A DNA stretch of 64,000 bases from Streptomyces apocyni (GTDB lineage Bacteria; Actinomycetota; Actinomycetes; Streptomycetales; Streptomycetaceae), in the NCBI RefSeq assembly GCF_009739465.1, contig NZ_WHOM01000078.1:476133-540132 (forward strand), in the 5' to 3' direction. Within the stretch, counting starts at the first letter, position 1. Each line of letters begins with the position of its first letter. A program made the position numbers and the translations under genes. The notes under the pieces were generated by a model. It ran no database searches. It was not told where the DNA came from and saw only the letters and a program-made list of their open reading frames with translations. Positions 1-9,361 of this stretch are shown here, one piece after another.

Positions 1-1148
1 AGCTGCCAGCTGCCCAGGCCGAGTGCCGCGATGAGCAGCGCGGCCACGGCCCACTTCAGCGCCTTGCCGGTACGGCCCTGGAGCGGGGCGGGCGGCACCG
101 GCTGGGTCAGCTCCTGCTGGGTCGGCTGACGCCGATAGGTGCCCTGCTGGTAGGTCGTGCGCTGGTACTCGGGCGGGGCCGTGAAGACGGGCTCCGGGCG
201 GCGGATGCGGGGCATCTCCCCGACCGCCCTGGCGAGTTCCTCCGGGGTGGTGCAGGGGGGTTCCTGCCGGGAGGCCGTGGCGCCGTCGTTGACCAGCGCG
301 CGCATGGCGAGTTCGGACAGGCCTCGGTGGACCCCCGCACGTACCTGGTCCGGGGCGATCAGCCCGATGTCCTTGGGGAGCCCGGCCATGCCGTAGGCGT
401 CATCCTGATATGGCCAGCGCCGGGTCAGCGAGGCGTACAGCAGTGCGCCGATCGCCTCGGTGTCGGCGCGCTGCGGGGTGTCGGAACTGATGCCGCGCAG
501 CGCGGCGTTCACGGCCAGGCCGCGGATGCGGTACTGGCCGGATGAGGTGCGCAGTACGGCGCTTGGGGTGAGCCGGAGATGGGCCAGCCCTTCGCGGTGC
601 GCGGCCGCCATGGCCAACGAGACCTGGCTGACGAGCTGGTAGGCGTCGTGCGCCTCGAGCGGCCCCGAGGCGAGCACCGAGGTCAGCTCGGTGGCGTCGG
701 GGAGCCACTCGTGCACCACGTAGACCAGGTCGTTCTCTTCGACGGCATCGAGGACCTGGACAAAGCGAGGGTCGCCGAGCAGCGCCGAGGATCGGGCCGC
801 GGCGAGCACCGAGCGGGCGCGTGGATGGTCTGCGGGCAGCAGGTGCACCCCGACGGCGCGGCGGAGCTTCTCATCCACCGCGCGCCAGCTGCTGAATCCG
901 TCCAGACGGGTGACGCATTCTTCGAGCCGGTAGCGCCTGGCCAGCTTGTGACCGCTGTGCAGCTCGGGTGGCTGGGCCTGTGGCCTGCTCGTTTCCGTAC
1001 CGTCATCGGGCCGGTGATCCCCGCGGTCCGATGACGTGTCCTGTTTCTGGGGCGCCCCGTCGGCCGTGGGCTGGTCTGCTTTGGCGGTCGGTGACTCACC
1101 ATTGCTCCCTGCTGCCACGTCGACGGCAGCCGTGCTCCGTTCCGCCAC
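1..1148 (-). CDS. Membrane-linked pseudokinase next to murJ (3' end cut by window edge)
   Basis: The visible 382 residues start with a GTG preceded by GGAGGCAGG and read MAERSTAAVDVAAGSNG. After a hydrophilic N-terminus of about 65 residues comes a protein-kinase-like fold (HKLARRYRLEECV onward). The glycine loop, the ATP-binding lysine, the HRD catalytic motif (HLRLTPSAV instead) and DFG are not recognisable, so it should be catalytically dead. A proline/glutamine-rich linker and the start of a transmembrane segment (LKWAVAALLIAALGLGSW) follow before the edge. It is the last visible gene of the DUF6049-murJ unit, 130 nt after murJ. Known of the family: mycobacterial MviN carries a C-terminal pseudokinase domain that recruits an FHA protein; inferred here is that this separate protein does the same job for MurJ. 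Confidence 0.85.
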   Translation of the reverse strand, partial: MAERSTAAVDVAAGSNGESPTAKADQPTADGAPQKQDTSSDRGDHRPDDGTETSRPQAQPPELHSGHKLARRYRLEECVTRLDGFSSWRAVDEKLRRAVGVHLLPADHPRARSVLAAARSSALLGDPRFVQVLDAVEENDLVYVVHEWLPDATELTSVLASGPLEAHDAYQLVSQVSLAMAAAHREGLAHLRLTPSAVLRTSSGQYRIRGLAVNAALRGISSDTPQRADTEAIGALLYASLTRRWPYQDDAYGMAGLPKDIGLIAPDQVRAGVHRGLSELAMRALVNDGATASRQEPPCTTPEELARAVGEMPRIRRPEPVFTAPPEYQRTTYQQGTYRRQPTQQELTQPVPPAPLQGRTGKALKWAVAALLIAALGLGSWQ

Positions 1149-1278
1149 CGTCGTTCCTGCCTCCCCATCCGTTGCGCTCTGTACGACGCCAAGGCCAATT
1201 GTGCCCACACTCTGCCGTCATGCACGACACGCGGAGGCCGGTGATGGTTGTGCGGGCTCAGCCGGACTGCCGCCTCGT

Positions 1279-3444
1279 TCAGCGCCCGAGGCGTCCGCGG
1301 ACCATCCCGACCAGCGCGTTCATTTCCTCGATCCGCAGTCGCCGCGCCGCGACGAAGAAGACGCCAAGCAGCACGATCCCGCCGCCGATCAGAGCGGCGA
1401 TCGAGCCAAGAGCACCCTGGCCGAGTGCCTGGGTGATCGCGTACGCGGTGCCGCCGCCGAGGAGGGCGGCGGGGACCGAGGCGAGGCCGAGCCGTGCGTA
1501 CGTACGCAGTACGTGTCCGCCGTCCAGGTTCCCGTCCAGCCGCTTGCTCAGCCGCCGCCAGGCGACTCCCACGCCGATCGCGTAGGCGAGGCCGTAGGAC
1601 GCGGCCATACCGGCGACCGCCCACCGGGCCGGAAGCAGGTAGAAGCAGAGCACTGCGGCAGCGGCGTTGACGGCCGCGACGATGACCGTGTTGTAGAAGG
1701 GGGTGCGGGTGTCTTCATAAGCGTAGAAGGCACGCAGCACGACGTACTGCACGGAGTAGGGGATCAGGCCGAGGCTGAAGGCCATCAGCATGAAGCCCAT
1801 GTTCGTGGCGCTGGCGGCGCCCGAGCCGCCGAAGATCAGAGTGCACATCGGGATGCCGAGTGCGACGAACCCGAAGGCGATCGGGACGATGGCGACCGCG
1901 GTGTTGCGCAGACCCTGGGAGATGTCGTCGCGGACGGCGCCGGTGTCGCCGTCGTGGGCCGAGCGCGACAGCCGGGGCAGCAGGGCGGCCATCAGTGAGA
2001 CGGTGATGATGGCCTGGGGCAGCATCCAGATCAGCTGGGCGTTGGCGTAGGCGGCGAAGCCGGTGCCGTCGATGCCGGGAGGGGTGTTGTCGCCCGCGGC
2101 GGTGGCCAATTGGATGACGAAGATGGCGCCGGCCTGGTTGGCCAGGACGAAGAGCACGGTCCATTTGGCCAGCTTCGCGGCCTTGCCGAGGCCGTGGCCC
2201 TTCCAGTCGAAGCGCGGCCGGATCTTGAATCCGGTCTCCCGCAGGTAGGGGATCATCGCGAGGCCCTGCACGACAATGCCGAGGAGGATGCCGATACCGA
2301 GCAGGCGCTCGGCCTCCGGCGGGAGGGTCCCGGCGGTCATGTCCGTGCTCGCGTGGGTGCCGTACACCCAGATGAAGGTGCCGAGGGTGAAGATGATGAC
2401 GATGTTGTTGAGGACGGGGGTCCACATCATCGGGCCGAACGAGCCGCGGGCGTTGAGGATCTGCCCCATCACCACATGGACGCCCATGAAGAAGATCGAG
2501 GGCAGGAAGTAGCGGACGAAGGTGATCGCGACGTCGTTGGCCGCCGGGTCGTTGGCGACCGACACGGAAAGCATGCGGACGAAGAGCGGCGCCGCGAACA
2601 TCGCCGCCACGGTGAGCGCGCCCAGCACCACCATGACGACCGTCAGCAGCCGGTTGGCGTAGGCCTGGCCGCCGTCGCTGTCGTTCTTCATGGCGCGGAC
2701 CAGCTGCGGTACGAAGACCGAGTTCAGACCGCCGCCGACGGTCAGGATGTAGATCATCGTCGGCAGCTGGTAGGCGACCTGGAAGGTGTCGCCGAGGAGG
2801 CCGACGCCCAGCGCCGCGACGATCAGCGCGGAGCGGATGAAGCCGGTGAGGCGGGAGACCATCGTGCCCGCGGCCATCACCGCGCTGGACTTCAGCAGGC
2901 TGGAGGCGCGGCCACCCGAGCTCTTCTTCGGGGCGGGCGGGGGCGGCGGAGTCGGCGCGGGGATGACGGGGGGTTCGCTGGGCGGACGGGTGCCGTTGCC
3001 CTGCTGGTCCCGGAAGAGGTGGGCGAAGGCGTCCGGCTCGTGCCGCTCCTCGCTGGCCTCGGTCACCAGGTCGTCCACACCGACGAACTGTGTCGTCCGG
3101 GCGTCGTCGCCGTACGGCAGGTGGCGGGACGGGCCGTCGGGTTCGGGCGGTGGGGTCTGGGCCCACAGGCGCGGGTCGGGCGCGTGCGGCGGTGCGGGCG
3201 GTTGCCCGTAGGTCGGCTGCGGCTCCGCGTAGGTGCCAGGGGGCGGCGGAGGGTGCGCGGCGCGGTCGTAGAGGGCCTCGGCTACCGGGTCCTGTGCGGC
3301 GAGGTCCTGCGCGCGGTACGGGTCCTGGTCGTAGGCGTCCTGGACGTACGCATCCGGGGTGGGCTGCTGCGGCGGGACCTGCTGACCCGCCGGATCGCCA
3401 CCGGTACCGCCCTGGCCGCGGTCACCGTCGTACGGCGCGTTCAT
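1279..3444 (-). CDS. murJ: Lipid II flippase MurJ (MviN)
   Basis: 721 residues. The first ~190 are a cytoplasmic Pro/Gln/Tyr-rich extension; the rest is a MviN/MOP-superfamily membrane domain with about 14 transmembrane segments, beginning around LLKSSAVMAAGTMVSRLTGF, the conserved first helix of MurJ. It moves lipid-linked peptidoglycan precursor across the membrane. The C-terminus ends in basic residues (MVRGRLGR). It sits 48 nt downstream of the DUF6049 gene and 130 nt upstream of the pseudokinase gene, all on the minus strand, which suggests one envelope operon. The long N-terminal extension is usual in actinobacterial homologues. The ATG at 3444 is the only reasonable start. Confidence 0.95.
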   Translation of the reverse strand: MNAPYDGDRGQGGTGGDPAGQQVPPQQPTPDAYVQDAYDQDPYRAQDLAAQDPVAEALYDRAAHPPPPPGTYAEPQPTYGQPPAPPHAPDPRLWAQTPPPEPDGPSRHLPYGDDARTTQFVGVDDLVTEASEERHEPDAFAHLFRDQQGNGTRPPSEPPVIPAPTPPPPPAPKKSSGGRASSLLKSSAVMAAGTMVSRLTGFIRSALIVAALGVGLLGDTFQVAYQLPTMIYILTVGGGLNSVFVPQLVRAMKNDSDGGQAYANRLLTVVMVVLGALTVAAMFAAPLFVRMLSVSVANDPAANDVAITFVRYFLPSIFFMGVHVVMGQILNARGSFGPMMWTPVLNNIVIIFTLGTFIWVYGTHASTDMTAGTLPPEAERLLGIGILLGIVVQGLAMIPYLRETGFKIRPRFDWKGHGLGKAAKLAKWTVLFVLANQAGAIFVIQLATAAGDNTPPGIDGTGFAAYANAQLIWMLPQAIITVSLMAALLPRLSRSAHDGDTGAVRDDISQGLRNTAVAIVPIAFGFVALGIPMCTLIFGGSGAASATNMGFMLMAFSLGLIPYSVQYVVLRAFYAYEDTRTPFYNTVIVAAVNAAAAVLCFYLLPARWAVAGMAASYGLAYAIGVGVAWRRLSKRLDGNLDGGHVLRTYARLGLASVPAALLGGGTAYAITQALGQGALGSIAALIGGGIVLLGVFFVAARRLRIEEMNALVGMVRGRLGR

Positions 3445-3492
3445 GCTTACCCCACCTCATCGGGTCCCACGGCCCACCGGCCACGTCGTCGC

Positions 3493-5787
3493 TCAACGGT
3501 CCACTCTCTCACCCGTGCCGGACGGGTCGGTGCTTTCCGGAGCGGTGTCCGGCGCCGTGTTCCCGCCATCCTCGTCGTCCCTGTCCGCATCGTCAGCGGC
3601 CTGGAGGGCTGCCGCGCGCTTGCGCTGGGTGTACATCCGGAATCCGGCGAGGACCAGCAGCAGAACCCCGCCCGCGATGACCAGCATGACCGCCGGGGGC
3701 ACCTGGGTGACTCTCACGTCGAAGCGGATCTCCGGGCCGTAGGGCTCGCCGTCCGCGGTGTAGAGCTGGGCGACTACCGGGACCGGCCCGTTGGCGTTGG
3801 CCTGCGTGGTGAACTTCACCGACTGGCTGTGCTCGCCAGAGACCTTGATTGGCTGCTCGTCGTAGGGGCCATCACTGATCTTGAGCCGGGTCGGTTTCGT
3901 CGAGGTGAGGCGCAGCCGCAGATCCTCGACGCCCTGCACCAGGTTGTTCTGGACCGTCACCGGGATGGTCGCGCTGCGGCCGGAGAGCTTCGCCTCCGAC
4001 TTCTCGATCAGCTTCACCTGCTGGGTGAGCCCGTCGAGGTACCCCTGCACGCCCGCGCGGTAACGCTCTGCTTCCTTGGCCTGGCCGCGCCAGGACGTCG
4101 ACATCTCCCGGTCGATCGCCCGTCCGAAGGGGGTGACCACACGCTCCGGCCTGCTGAGGATGACCTTGAACTTGTCCAGGATCTTCTTGGTGCTCCGGAT
4201 GGCGAGGAACGCGTCCTCAGGCAGCTCCTGCTTGCGCAGCGCGGACGGGTAGGAGCGGGTGCTCGGCACCTGGGTCGTGGCGTCCGGGTCAGGCTTGGCC
4301 TCGGCCGCCGAGACCAGGTCGTCCGCCTGTGACCATGCGCTGTCGTCGAGTGCGCGCAGGGCCTTGGCCATCGACTGGGCCTGGCTGACGGACGGCATGC
4401 GCTGCGGGGCGACGACGACGCTGCGCTGCTTCTTCGGGGCCTGCAGGTTGATCATGTGGCTCTGGGCCAGGAATCTCTGCACGGCGCGCGTGGAGTTCTG
4501 GGCCGTGGTCATATCGCCCTGAAACGCGGTCGACAGCCGGGCGTCGGCGACCACGGCCGTTGTGCCGCCGCCGATCGGCCGGGCCGCTGTCGGCGTATAC
4601 CGCAGGCCGCGGGTCTCGCGCAGGCTGTCGCTGCGGGCGATCACTGTGCGGGCCCCCGCCGAGGTGGCGACATCGACGATGGAGGGGTCGACCGCACCCT
4701 CCGCCGGCCAGGAGAAATCCGTGCTCGGGTCGACGTGCAGCACCGTCTGGACGGTTTTCGCGGCCGCGTCGGTGGCGTCCTGGAGATGGCTGAGCGAGCC
4801 CGAGACGCGCTTGCCCTGATGAGCCAGCGAGGCGAGGTCGGGATCGGCGAAAGGCAGTGCCACGACCTCCTTGTCCTGCACGGCCTCTTCGAGGTTGTTC
4901 AGCCACTGCTTGGCGACGGCCTGGTTCTTGCCCGCGACCGGCGTGCCATCAGGGCCCATGACCTGGTAGCTCTCCCGCATCGCGTCGACGGAGGCGAGCA
5001 GGTCGGGATCGATCACCCAGGTCACGGGGAGATCGCGGCCCAGGGACAGCAGCTGCTCAAGGCGGCCGCCGGGGGAGATCTCCTTGGCCAGGGTGTCGTC
5101 CGAGAAGACCGGCGCCTGCTGTTCTCCAGGACCGGTCTCCGCCGTGAGATGCGTGCGGGAGATGAGTGGCCAGAGGAACGTCGTCTTGGTCTTCTCGCTC
5201 GCGTCAGACGGCTGCCAGGGCAGGACGGTGCGCTCGATCCCCAGAATCTGGTCGTACTGCTGACCGCCCGTCCGGCCGGAGAGCGTGACACCCAGCTGGT
5301 AGACACCGGCGGAGTTCAGGTCCAGTTCATCGACGGGGATCGAGAGCGAGAAGCGCTGGGAAACCCCGGGGACCAGCTTGTCGAACTCCTCGACGTACTT
5401 GCCGTCGACCTCGTTGCCGGTGATCTGCTGGAGGGAGTCGCTGTTCTTCATGGCCTGATCGATGGCCCTGCGGCCGGTCATCACCGGACCCACCCGCAGG
5501 GTGGCCTCGGCGGCGGTGACCGGCTGCTTACCCTCGTTGGTGATCTTGCCGGAGATGGTGAGGGTGTCGGCCTCGGTGGGGACGCTGGGGCTGAAGGAGT
5601 CCACGGAGACATCGACGGTGCCGTTGCTGGCCTTGGCGGTGACCGGCGCGGCCTGCGCGGAGGGGCCCGTCGGCAGCTGGAGCAGACCGGCCAGCAGCGG
5701 GGCTCCGACGAGCAGGATTGTGGCGCGCCGCAGCCGTTGGCGGGCAGCTGAGGGAGCCATCCCTGGGAAGTCTGGCGCCTCGGCCAC
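3493..5787 (-). CDS. DUF6049 family exported membrane-anchored protein
   Basis: 764 residues. A basic N-terminus (AARQRLRRATILLVGAPLLAGLLQL) followed by AQA forms a signal sequence; a large extracellular part follows with Ig-like beta regions near the N- and C-terminal ends; one transmembrane helix (VMLVIAGGVLLLVLAGF) near residue 705 is followed by a basic, then acidic, cytoplasmic tail. This matches the actinobacterial DUF6049 family, always found beside murJ, whose biochemical role is not known to me. It is the first gene of the operon with murJ and the pseudokinase, so a role in envelope assembly is inferred. The start is divergent from the CCA-adding enzyme gene with a 164-nt gap that must hold both promoters. 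Confidence 0.85.
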   Translation of the reverse strand: MAEAPDFPGMAPSAARQRLRRATILLVGAPLLAGLLQLPTGPSAQAAPVTAKASNGTVDVSVDSFSPSVPTEADTLTISGKITNEGKQPVTAAEATLRVGPVMTGRRAIDQAMKNSDSLQQITGNEVDGKYVEEFDKLVPGVSQRFSLSIPVDELDLNSAGVYQLGVTLSGRTGGQQYDQILGIERTVLPWQPSDASEKTKTTFLWPLISRTHLTAETGPGEQQAPVFSDDTLAKEISPGGRLEQLLSLGRDLPVTWVIDPDLLASVDAMRESYQVMGPDGTPVAGKNQAVAKQWLNNLEEAVQDKEVVALPFADPDLASLAHQGKRVSGSLSHLQDATDAAAKTVQTVLHVDPSTDFSWPAEGAVDPSIVDVATSAGARTVIARSDSLRETRGLRYTPTAARPIGGGTTAVVADARLSTAFQGDMTTAQNSTRAVQRFLAQSHMINLQAPKKQRSVVVAPQRMPSVSQAQSMAKALRALDDSAWSQADDLVSAAEAKPDPDATTQVPSTRSYPSALRKQELPEDAFLAIRSTKKILDKFKVILSRPERVVTPFGRAIDREMSTSWRGQAKEAERYRAGVQGYLDGLTQQVKLIEKSEAKLSGRSATIPVTVQNNLVQGVEDLRLRLTSTKPTRLKISDGPYDEQPIKVSGEHSQSVKFTTQANANGPVPVVAQLYTADGEPYGPEIRFDVRVTQVPPAVMLVIAGGVLLLVLAGFRMYTQRKRAAALQAADDADRDDEDGGNTAPDTAPESTDPSGTGERVDR

Positions 5788-5951
5788 GCGTTCGTCCGTC
5801 CCTTGCCGTCAGTGGTCGTCGTGAGTGGTCGCTATCTGTGCGTCCCCGCATGGTAACGACCCCGGCTGGGGCGAAGTGCCGCGGACTGCTCCACATGACC
5901 AGTCGAAAACGGGGAAGCTGGGGCGGCCGAGGGCACGTACCCTTTTCTGTT

Positions 5952-7394
5952 GTGCCGAACGCCAACGAAGACATCCCCAGCGCCCTGAGCCAGGTGCAGC
6001 GCCGAGCGGTGAGCGAACTGCTGCGTGTGTCCCCTGTCGCCGACGATCTTGCCCGCCACTTCCAGGAGGCCGGGTTCTCTCTTGCCCTGGTCGGTGGCTC
6101 CGTCAGGGACGCGCTACTCGGACGGCTCGGGAACGACCTGGACTTCACGACGGACGCCCGCCCCGAGGACGTACTGAAGATCGTCCGGCCCTGGGCGGAC
6201 GCGGTGTGGGAGGTCGGGATCGCCTTCGGCACGGTGGGCTGCCAAAAGGATGGGTACCAGCTTGAAGTCACGACGTACCGTTCCGAGGCGTACGACCGGA
6301 CCTCACGCAAGCCCGAGGTGTCCTACGGCGACTCCATCGAGGACGATCTCGTCCGCCGGGACTTCACCGTCAACGCCATGGCCGTAGCGCTGCCGGAGAA
6401 GCACTTCATTGACCCACACGGCGGGCTCGGGGACCTCGAGGCGGGGGCGCTGCGGACACCCAGCACTCCCGAGGAGTCCTTCTCGGACGACCCGCTGCGG
6501 ATGATGCGGGCCGCGCGCTTCGCCGCCCAGCTCGACTTCCAGGTGGCCCCGGAGGTCGTCGCCGCGATGAAGGCGATGGCGGAGCGCATCGAGATCGTCT
6601 CGGCCGAGCGGGTCCGTGACGAACTGAACAAGCTGGTCCTCTCCGCCCACCCGCGCACGGGCCTCGCGCTGCTCGTCGACACGGGCCTCGCCGAGCGGGT
6701 GCTGCCGGAGCTTCCCGCGCTGCGTCTGACGAGCGACGAGCACCACCGGCACAAGGACGTCTACGAGCACTCGCTGACCGTTCTGGAGCAGGCGATCGCC
6801 CTGGAGGACGACGGCCCCGATCTGACGCTGCGGCTCGCCGCGCTGCTCCATGACATCGGCAAGCCCAGGACACGGCGCTTCGAGAAGGACGGCGGGGTCT
6901 CCTTCCATCACCACGAGGTGGTGGGTGCGAAGATGACCAAGAAGCGGATGACCGCGCTCAAGTACTCCAACGATCTCGTGAAGGACGTCTCACGCCTGGT
7001 CGAGCTGCATCTGCGCTTCCACGGCTACGGGACCGGTGAGTGGACGGACTCCGCGGTACGCCGCTACGTCCGTGACGCGGGGCCGATGCTGGACCGCCTG
7101 CACAAGCTCACCCGTTCTGACTGCACGACGCGCAACAAGCGGAAGGCCAGCGCGCTGTCCCGTGCCTATGACGGCCTGGAGGAGCGCATCGCACGACTCC
7201 AGGAGCAGGAGGAACTGGACTCCATCCGCCCCGACCTGGACGGCAACGAGATCATGAAGGTGCTGAACGTGGGCCCGGGACCGGTGATCGGCCAGGCGTA
7301 CAAGTTCCTGCTGGAGCTGAGGCTGGAGAACGGGCCGATGGAGCGCGACGCGGCGGTCGCCGCGCTCAAGGAGTGGTGGGCGGCACAGAGCTGA
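5952..7394 (+). CDS. cca: CCA tRNA nucleotidyltransferase
   Basis: 480 residues from a GTG start (MPNANEDIPSALSQVQRR); the frame is open much further upstream but homologues begin here. It adds or repairs the 3'-CCA of tRNAs. Seen: the class II nucleotidyltransferase motif GGSVRD at residues 48-53, the metal-binding pair D62/D64 in NDLDFTTDA, the RRDFTVNAMA signature, and a C-terminal HD domain with HDIGKP near residue 300 followed by HHHE. The gene is named pcnA in some Streptomyces annotations. It stands alone on the plus strand and runs convergently into the next gene, with two palindromic parS hairpins in between. Confidence 0.93.
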   Translation: MPNANEDIPSALSQVQRRAVSELLRVSPVADDLARHFQEAGFSLALVGGSVRDALLGRLGNDLDFTTDARPEDVLKIVRPWADAVWEVGIAFGTVGCQKDGYQLEVTTYRSEAYDRTSRKPEVSYGDSIEDDLVRRDFTVNAMAVALPEKHFIDPHGGLGDLEAGALRTPSTPEESFSDDPLRMMRAARFAAQLDFQVAPEVVAAMKAMAERIEIVSAERVRDELNKLVLSAHPRTGLALLVDTGLAERVLPELPALRLTSDEHHRHKDVYEHSLTVLEQAIALEDDGPDLTLRLAALLHDIGKPRTRRFEKDGGVSFHHHEVVGAKMTKKRMTALKYSNDLVKDVSRLVELHLRFHGYGTGEWTDSAVRRYVRDAGPMLDRLHKLTRSDCTTRNKRKASALSRAYDGLEERIARLQEQEELDSIRPDLDGNEIMKVLNVGPGPVIGQAYKFLLELRLENGPMERDAAVAALKEWWAAQS

Positions 7395-7414
7395 TCCCAG
7401 AGCGGCGGGGGCGT

Positions 7415-7428
7415 GTTTCACGTGAAAC
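7415..7428. other. parS: parS site 1 (ParB-binding centromere)
   Basis: Exact GTTTCACGTGAAAC, the 14-bp Streptomyces parS consensus, extended to 18 bp of perfect symmetry by flanking GT/AC. Confidence 0.93.
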
Positions 7429-7460
7429 ACACCCCCGCCGCGTCTACGCCGTGGGGCGGT

Positions 7461-7474
7461 GTTTCACGTGAAAC
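7461..7474. other. parS: parS site 2
   Basis: Exact GTTTCACGTGAAAC, 46 nt (centre to centre) from site 1, embedded in a perfect 34-nt palindrome. Confidence 0.93.
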
Positions 7475-7497
7475 ACCGCCCCACTCGCGTGATCGCT

Positions 7498-7917
7498 TTA
7501 CGCCTTGCCGAGGCACAGCACGAACGAGTCGCTGCCTTCCTTCCAGGTGATGGCAGCGACATTGCCCTCGATGGACTGGCAGGAGAGCGCGATGCCGCTG
7601 TCCTTCTTCTCCAGGACCTTGTACTCGGCATCGGAGCCGCCGCAGTCGACCTTCTTGATGTCGGGCTTCGTGTTGGAGCCCTCGTTCTTCAGGCAGTCCC
7701 CAGCGGCCAGTTTGGTGGTGTCGTCGCTGAGCAGCGTACGGACGCCGAACAGGAGCCCGACAGCGACGAGCGAGCCGACCACGAAGATGATGACCTTCTT
7801 GCCGACGCTCCGGCTCGGGGTCGGCTGCGCCGGCGGAGCGCCGGGGAAGGGCTGCTGAGGGTCACCCTGCGGGGCCTGGTTGAACGGGTTCTGGCCCTGG
7901 GGCTGCGGAGTAGTCAC
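7498..7917 (-). CDS. Small membrane-anchored LppU-like protein
   Basis: 139 residues from a GTG start with AAGGGGA upstream; longer in-frame starts lack a ribosome site. A Pro/Gln-rich cytoplasmic stretch (TTPQPQGQNPFNQ) is followed by one transmembrane helix (KVIIFVVGSLVAVGLLFGV, about residues 45-63) and an exported domain with four cysteines (GDCLKN, KVDCGG, ALSCQS, FVLCLG) that could form two disulfides. This arrangement resembles the LppU/SCO3897-type proteins of actinobacteria, of unknown function. It is transcribed alone, convergent with cca, and the MFS gene lies upstream on the same strand. Confidence 0.75.
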   Translation of the reverse strand: MTTPQPQGQNPFNQAPQGDPQQPFPGAPPAQPTPSRSVGKKVIIFVVGSLVAVGLLFGVRTLLSDDTTKLAAGDCLKNEGSNTKPDIKKVDCGGSDAEYKVLEKKDSGIALSCQSIEGNVAAITWKEGSDSFVLCLGKA

Positions 7918-8029
7918 TGGGGGTCCCCTTGGAACGTGGGTTCGGTGGCGCGTAATTGACGCCCGTAAGCTACCGGTCCCCAGTGGCCACACTGAAGCCA
8001 GAAGAGGCTCTGTGGCACTGATGTGACAC

Positions 8030-9286
8030 TTACTGCGTCTCAGAACGGGCTATAGCGGCAGCAATCGCTGCGTAGAGAACCGCGACGGCGATGACCAGCG
8101 GAGCCGAACGCCCGTCGGAGGGCAGCATCAGCGCGGCCACCCCGGCGGCAGCCACGAAGGCGACGTTGAACAGCACGTCGTAGAGGGAAAAAATCCGGCC
8201 ACGGAAGCCGTCGTCGATCGAGGACTGCACCGTCGTGTCCGTGGCGATCTTCGCGCCTTGGGTGACCAGCCCCAGCACGAACGCGGCGATCAGTATCGGG
8301 ACCAGGGCGAAGGACAGCCCGAGCGCCGGTTCCAGTACGGCCGCGGCGCCCGCGCACACGGCCATCCAGCCGCTGCGCCCAAACCTCTCCACAGCCCAGG
8401 GCGTCACCACGGCCGCCGCGAAGAACCCCGCTCCCGAGAACCCGACCGCGAGGCCGAGCAGGGCGAGCCCCTCGGCCTCGGTAGACGACCAGGCGTACCG
8501 GCACAGCATCAGCACCATGACCGTCAGCGCGCCGTAGCAGAAGCGCATCGCCGTCATGGCCGCCATCGCCCGGGCGGCGGGGCGCCGCTCCAGGAGATGC
8601 CGTATCCCGTCCGCCAGGCCCTGCGCCGTGGAGACGATCGCCGCCCAGAGCCGCGGCTGCACCAGCGCGGGGTCCGGGCCGAGCAGCCCACGCGGGATAC
8701 GCAGCGCGGCGAGCGCCGAGCAGAGATAGAGCATCGCACCGAGCAGCATCACCACGGTGTTGGAACCCGAAGCCACCACCTGCACCGCGAAGGCGAGGCC
8801 ACCGCCCGCCGTGGCGGCCAGGGTCCCGGCCGTCGGCGACAGGGAGTTGGCCATCACGAGCCGGTCCGGATCGACCACGCGCGGCAGTGCGGCGGAGAGA
8901 CCGGCCAGGACGAACCGGTTGACCGCCGTGACGCACAGGGCCGAGGTGTAGAAGATCCAGTCCGGCACACCGCCCAGGATCAGCAGGGCGGTGCCGCTCG
9001 CGAGCAGAGCCCGCAGCAGGTTCCCGTACAGAAAGACCTCCCGCCGCGGCCAGCGGTCGAGGAGGACGCCCGCGAAGGGTCCGACGAAGGAGTAGGGGAG
9101 CAGCAGTACGGCCATGGCGGAGGCGATCTCCACCGGCGAGGTCTGCCTCTCCGGGGTGAAGACGACGTACGTCGCGAGCGCGACCTGGTAGACCCCGTCC
9201 GCCGACTGTGACAGCAGCCGTACCGCCAGCAGGCGCCTGAAGTCGCGAAACCGCAGCAGAACACGCAGATCACGAACGACAGGCAT
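8030..9286 (-). CDS. MFS transporter
   Basis: 418 residues from the ATG reading MPVVRDLRVLLRFRDFRRLL; GTG codons up to 24 nt upstream are possible alternatives. Ten to twelve hydrophobic helices with the MFS loop motif GVLLDRWPRREVF after helix 2 mark a proton-driven permease of the exporter type; the substrate cannot be told. It lies 24 nt downstream of a strong hairpin that ends ino1 transcription, so it probably has its own promoter. Confidence 0.85.
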   Translation of the reverse strand: MPVVRDLRVLLRFRDFRRLLAVRLLSQSADGVYQVALATYVVFTPERQTSPVEIASAMAVLLLPYSFVGPFAGVLLDRWPRREVFLYGNLLRALLASGTALLILGGVPDWIFYTSALCVTAVNRFVLAGLSAALPRVVDPDRLVMANSLSPTAGTLAATAGGGLAFAVQVVASGSNTVVMLLGAMLYLCSALAALRIPRGLLGPDPALVQPRLWAAIVSTAQGLADGIRHLLERRPAARAMAAMTAMRFCYGALTVMVLMLCRYAWSSTEAEGLALLGLAVGFSGAGFFAAAVVTPWAVERFGRSGWMAVCAGAAAVLEPALGLSFALVPILIAAFVLGLVTQGAKIATDTTVQSSIDDGFRGRIFSLYDVLFNVAFVAAAGVAALMLPSDGRSAPLVIAVAVLYAAIAAAIARSETQ

Positions 9287-9309
9287 GAGGCGTAGCCTCA
9301 CACAACGCA

Positions 9310-9341
9310 CGGGCCCCCGGGTGCATTTACCCGGGGGCCCG
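9310..9341 (-). terminator. Terminator of ino1
   Basis: 13-bp perfect stem (GGGCCCCCGGGT / ACCCGGGGGCCC plus one closing pair) with a six-base loop, 20 nt after the ino1 stop. There is no T-run, as is common in Streptomyces. Confidence 0.8.
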
Positions 9342-9361
9342 CGTTCACGACGTGGCAGCGC

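Larger units (their letters stand above)
7402..7484. terminator. Two palindromes centred on parS between convergent genes
   Basis: 7402-7441 is a 40-nt palindrome with one mismatched pair: arms GCGGCGGGGG and CCCCCGCCGC flank the parS core. 7451-7484 is a perfect 34-nt palindrome with arms GTGGGGCGGT and ACCGCCCCAC. Both share their symmetry centre with a parS site. Placed between two convergent stop codons, they can fold as hairpins in RNA from either strand, so they may double as bidirectional terminators; no T-run follows. Confidence 0.6.

Noticed and set aside
2110..4332. A 740-codon open frame on the plus strand opposite murJ and the DUF6049 gene
   Set aside because: It mirrors real minus-strand genes; high GC leaves the opposite frame open, and the translation is Arg/Ala/Gly/Asp-rich without any recognisable domain.
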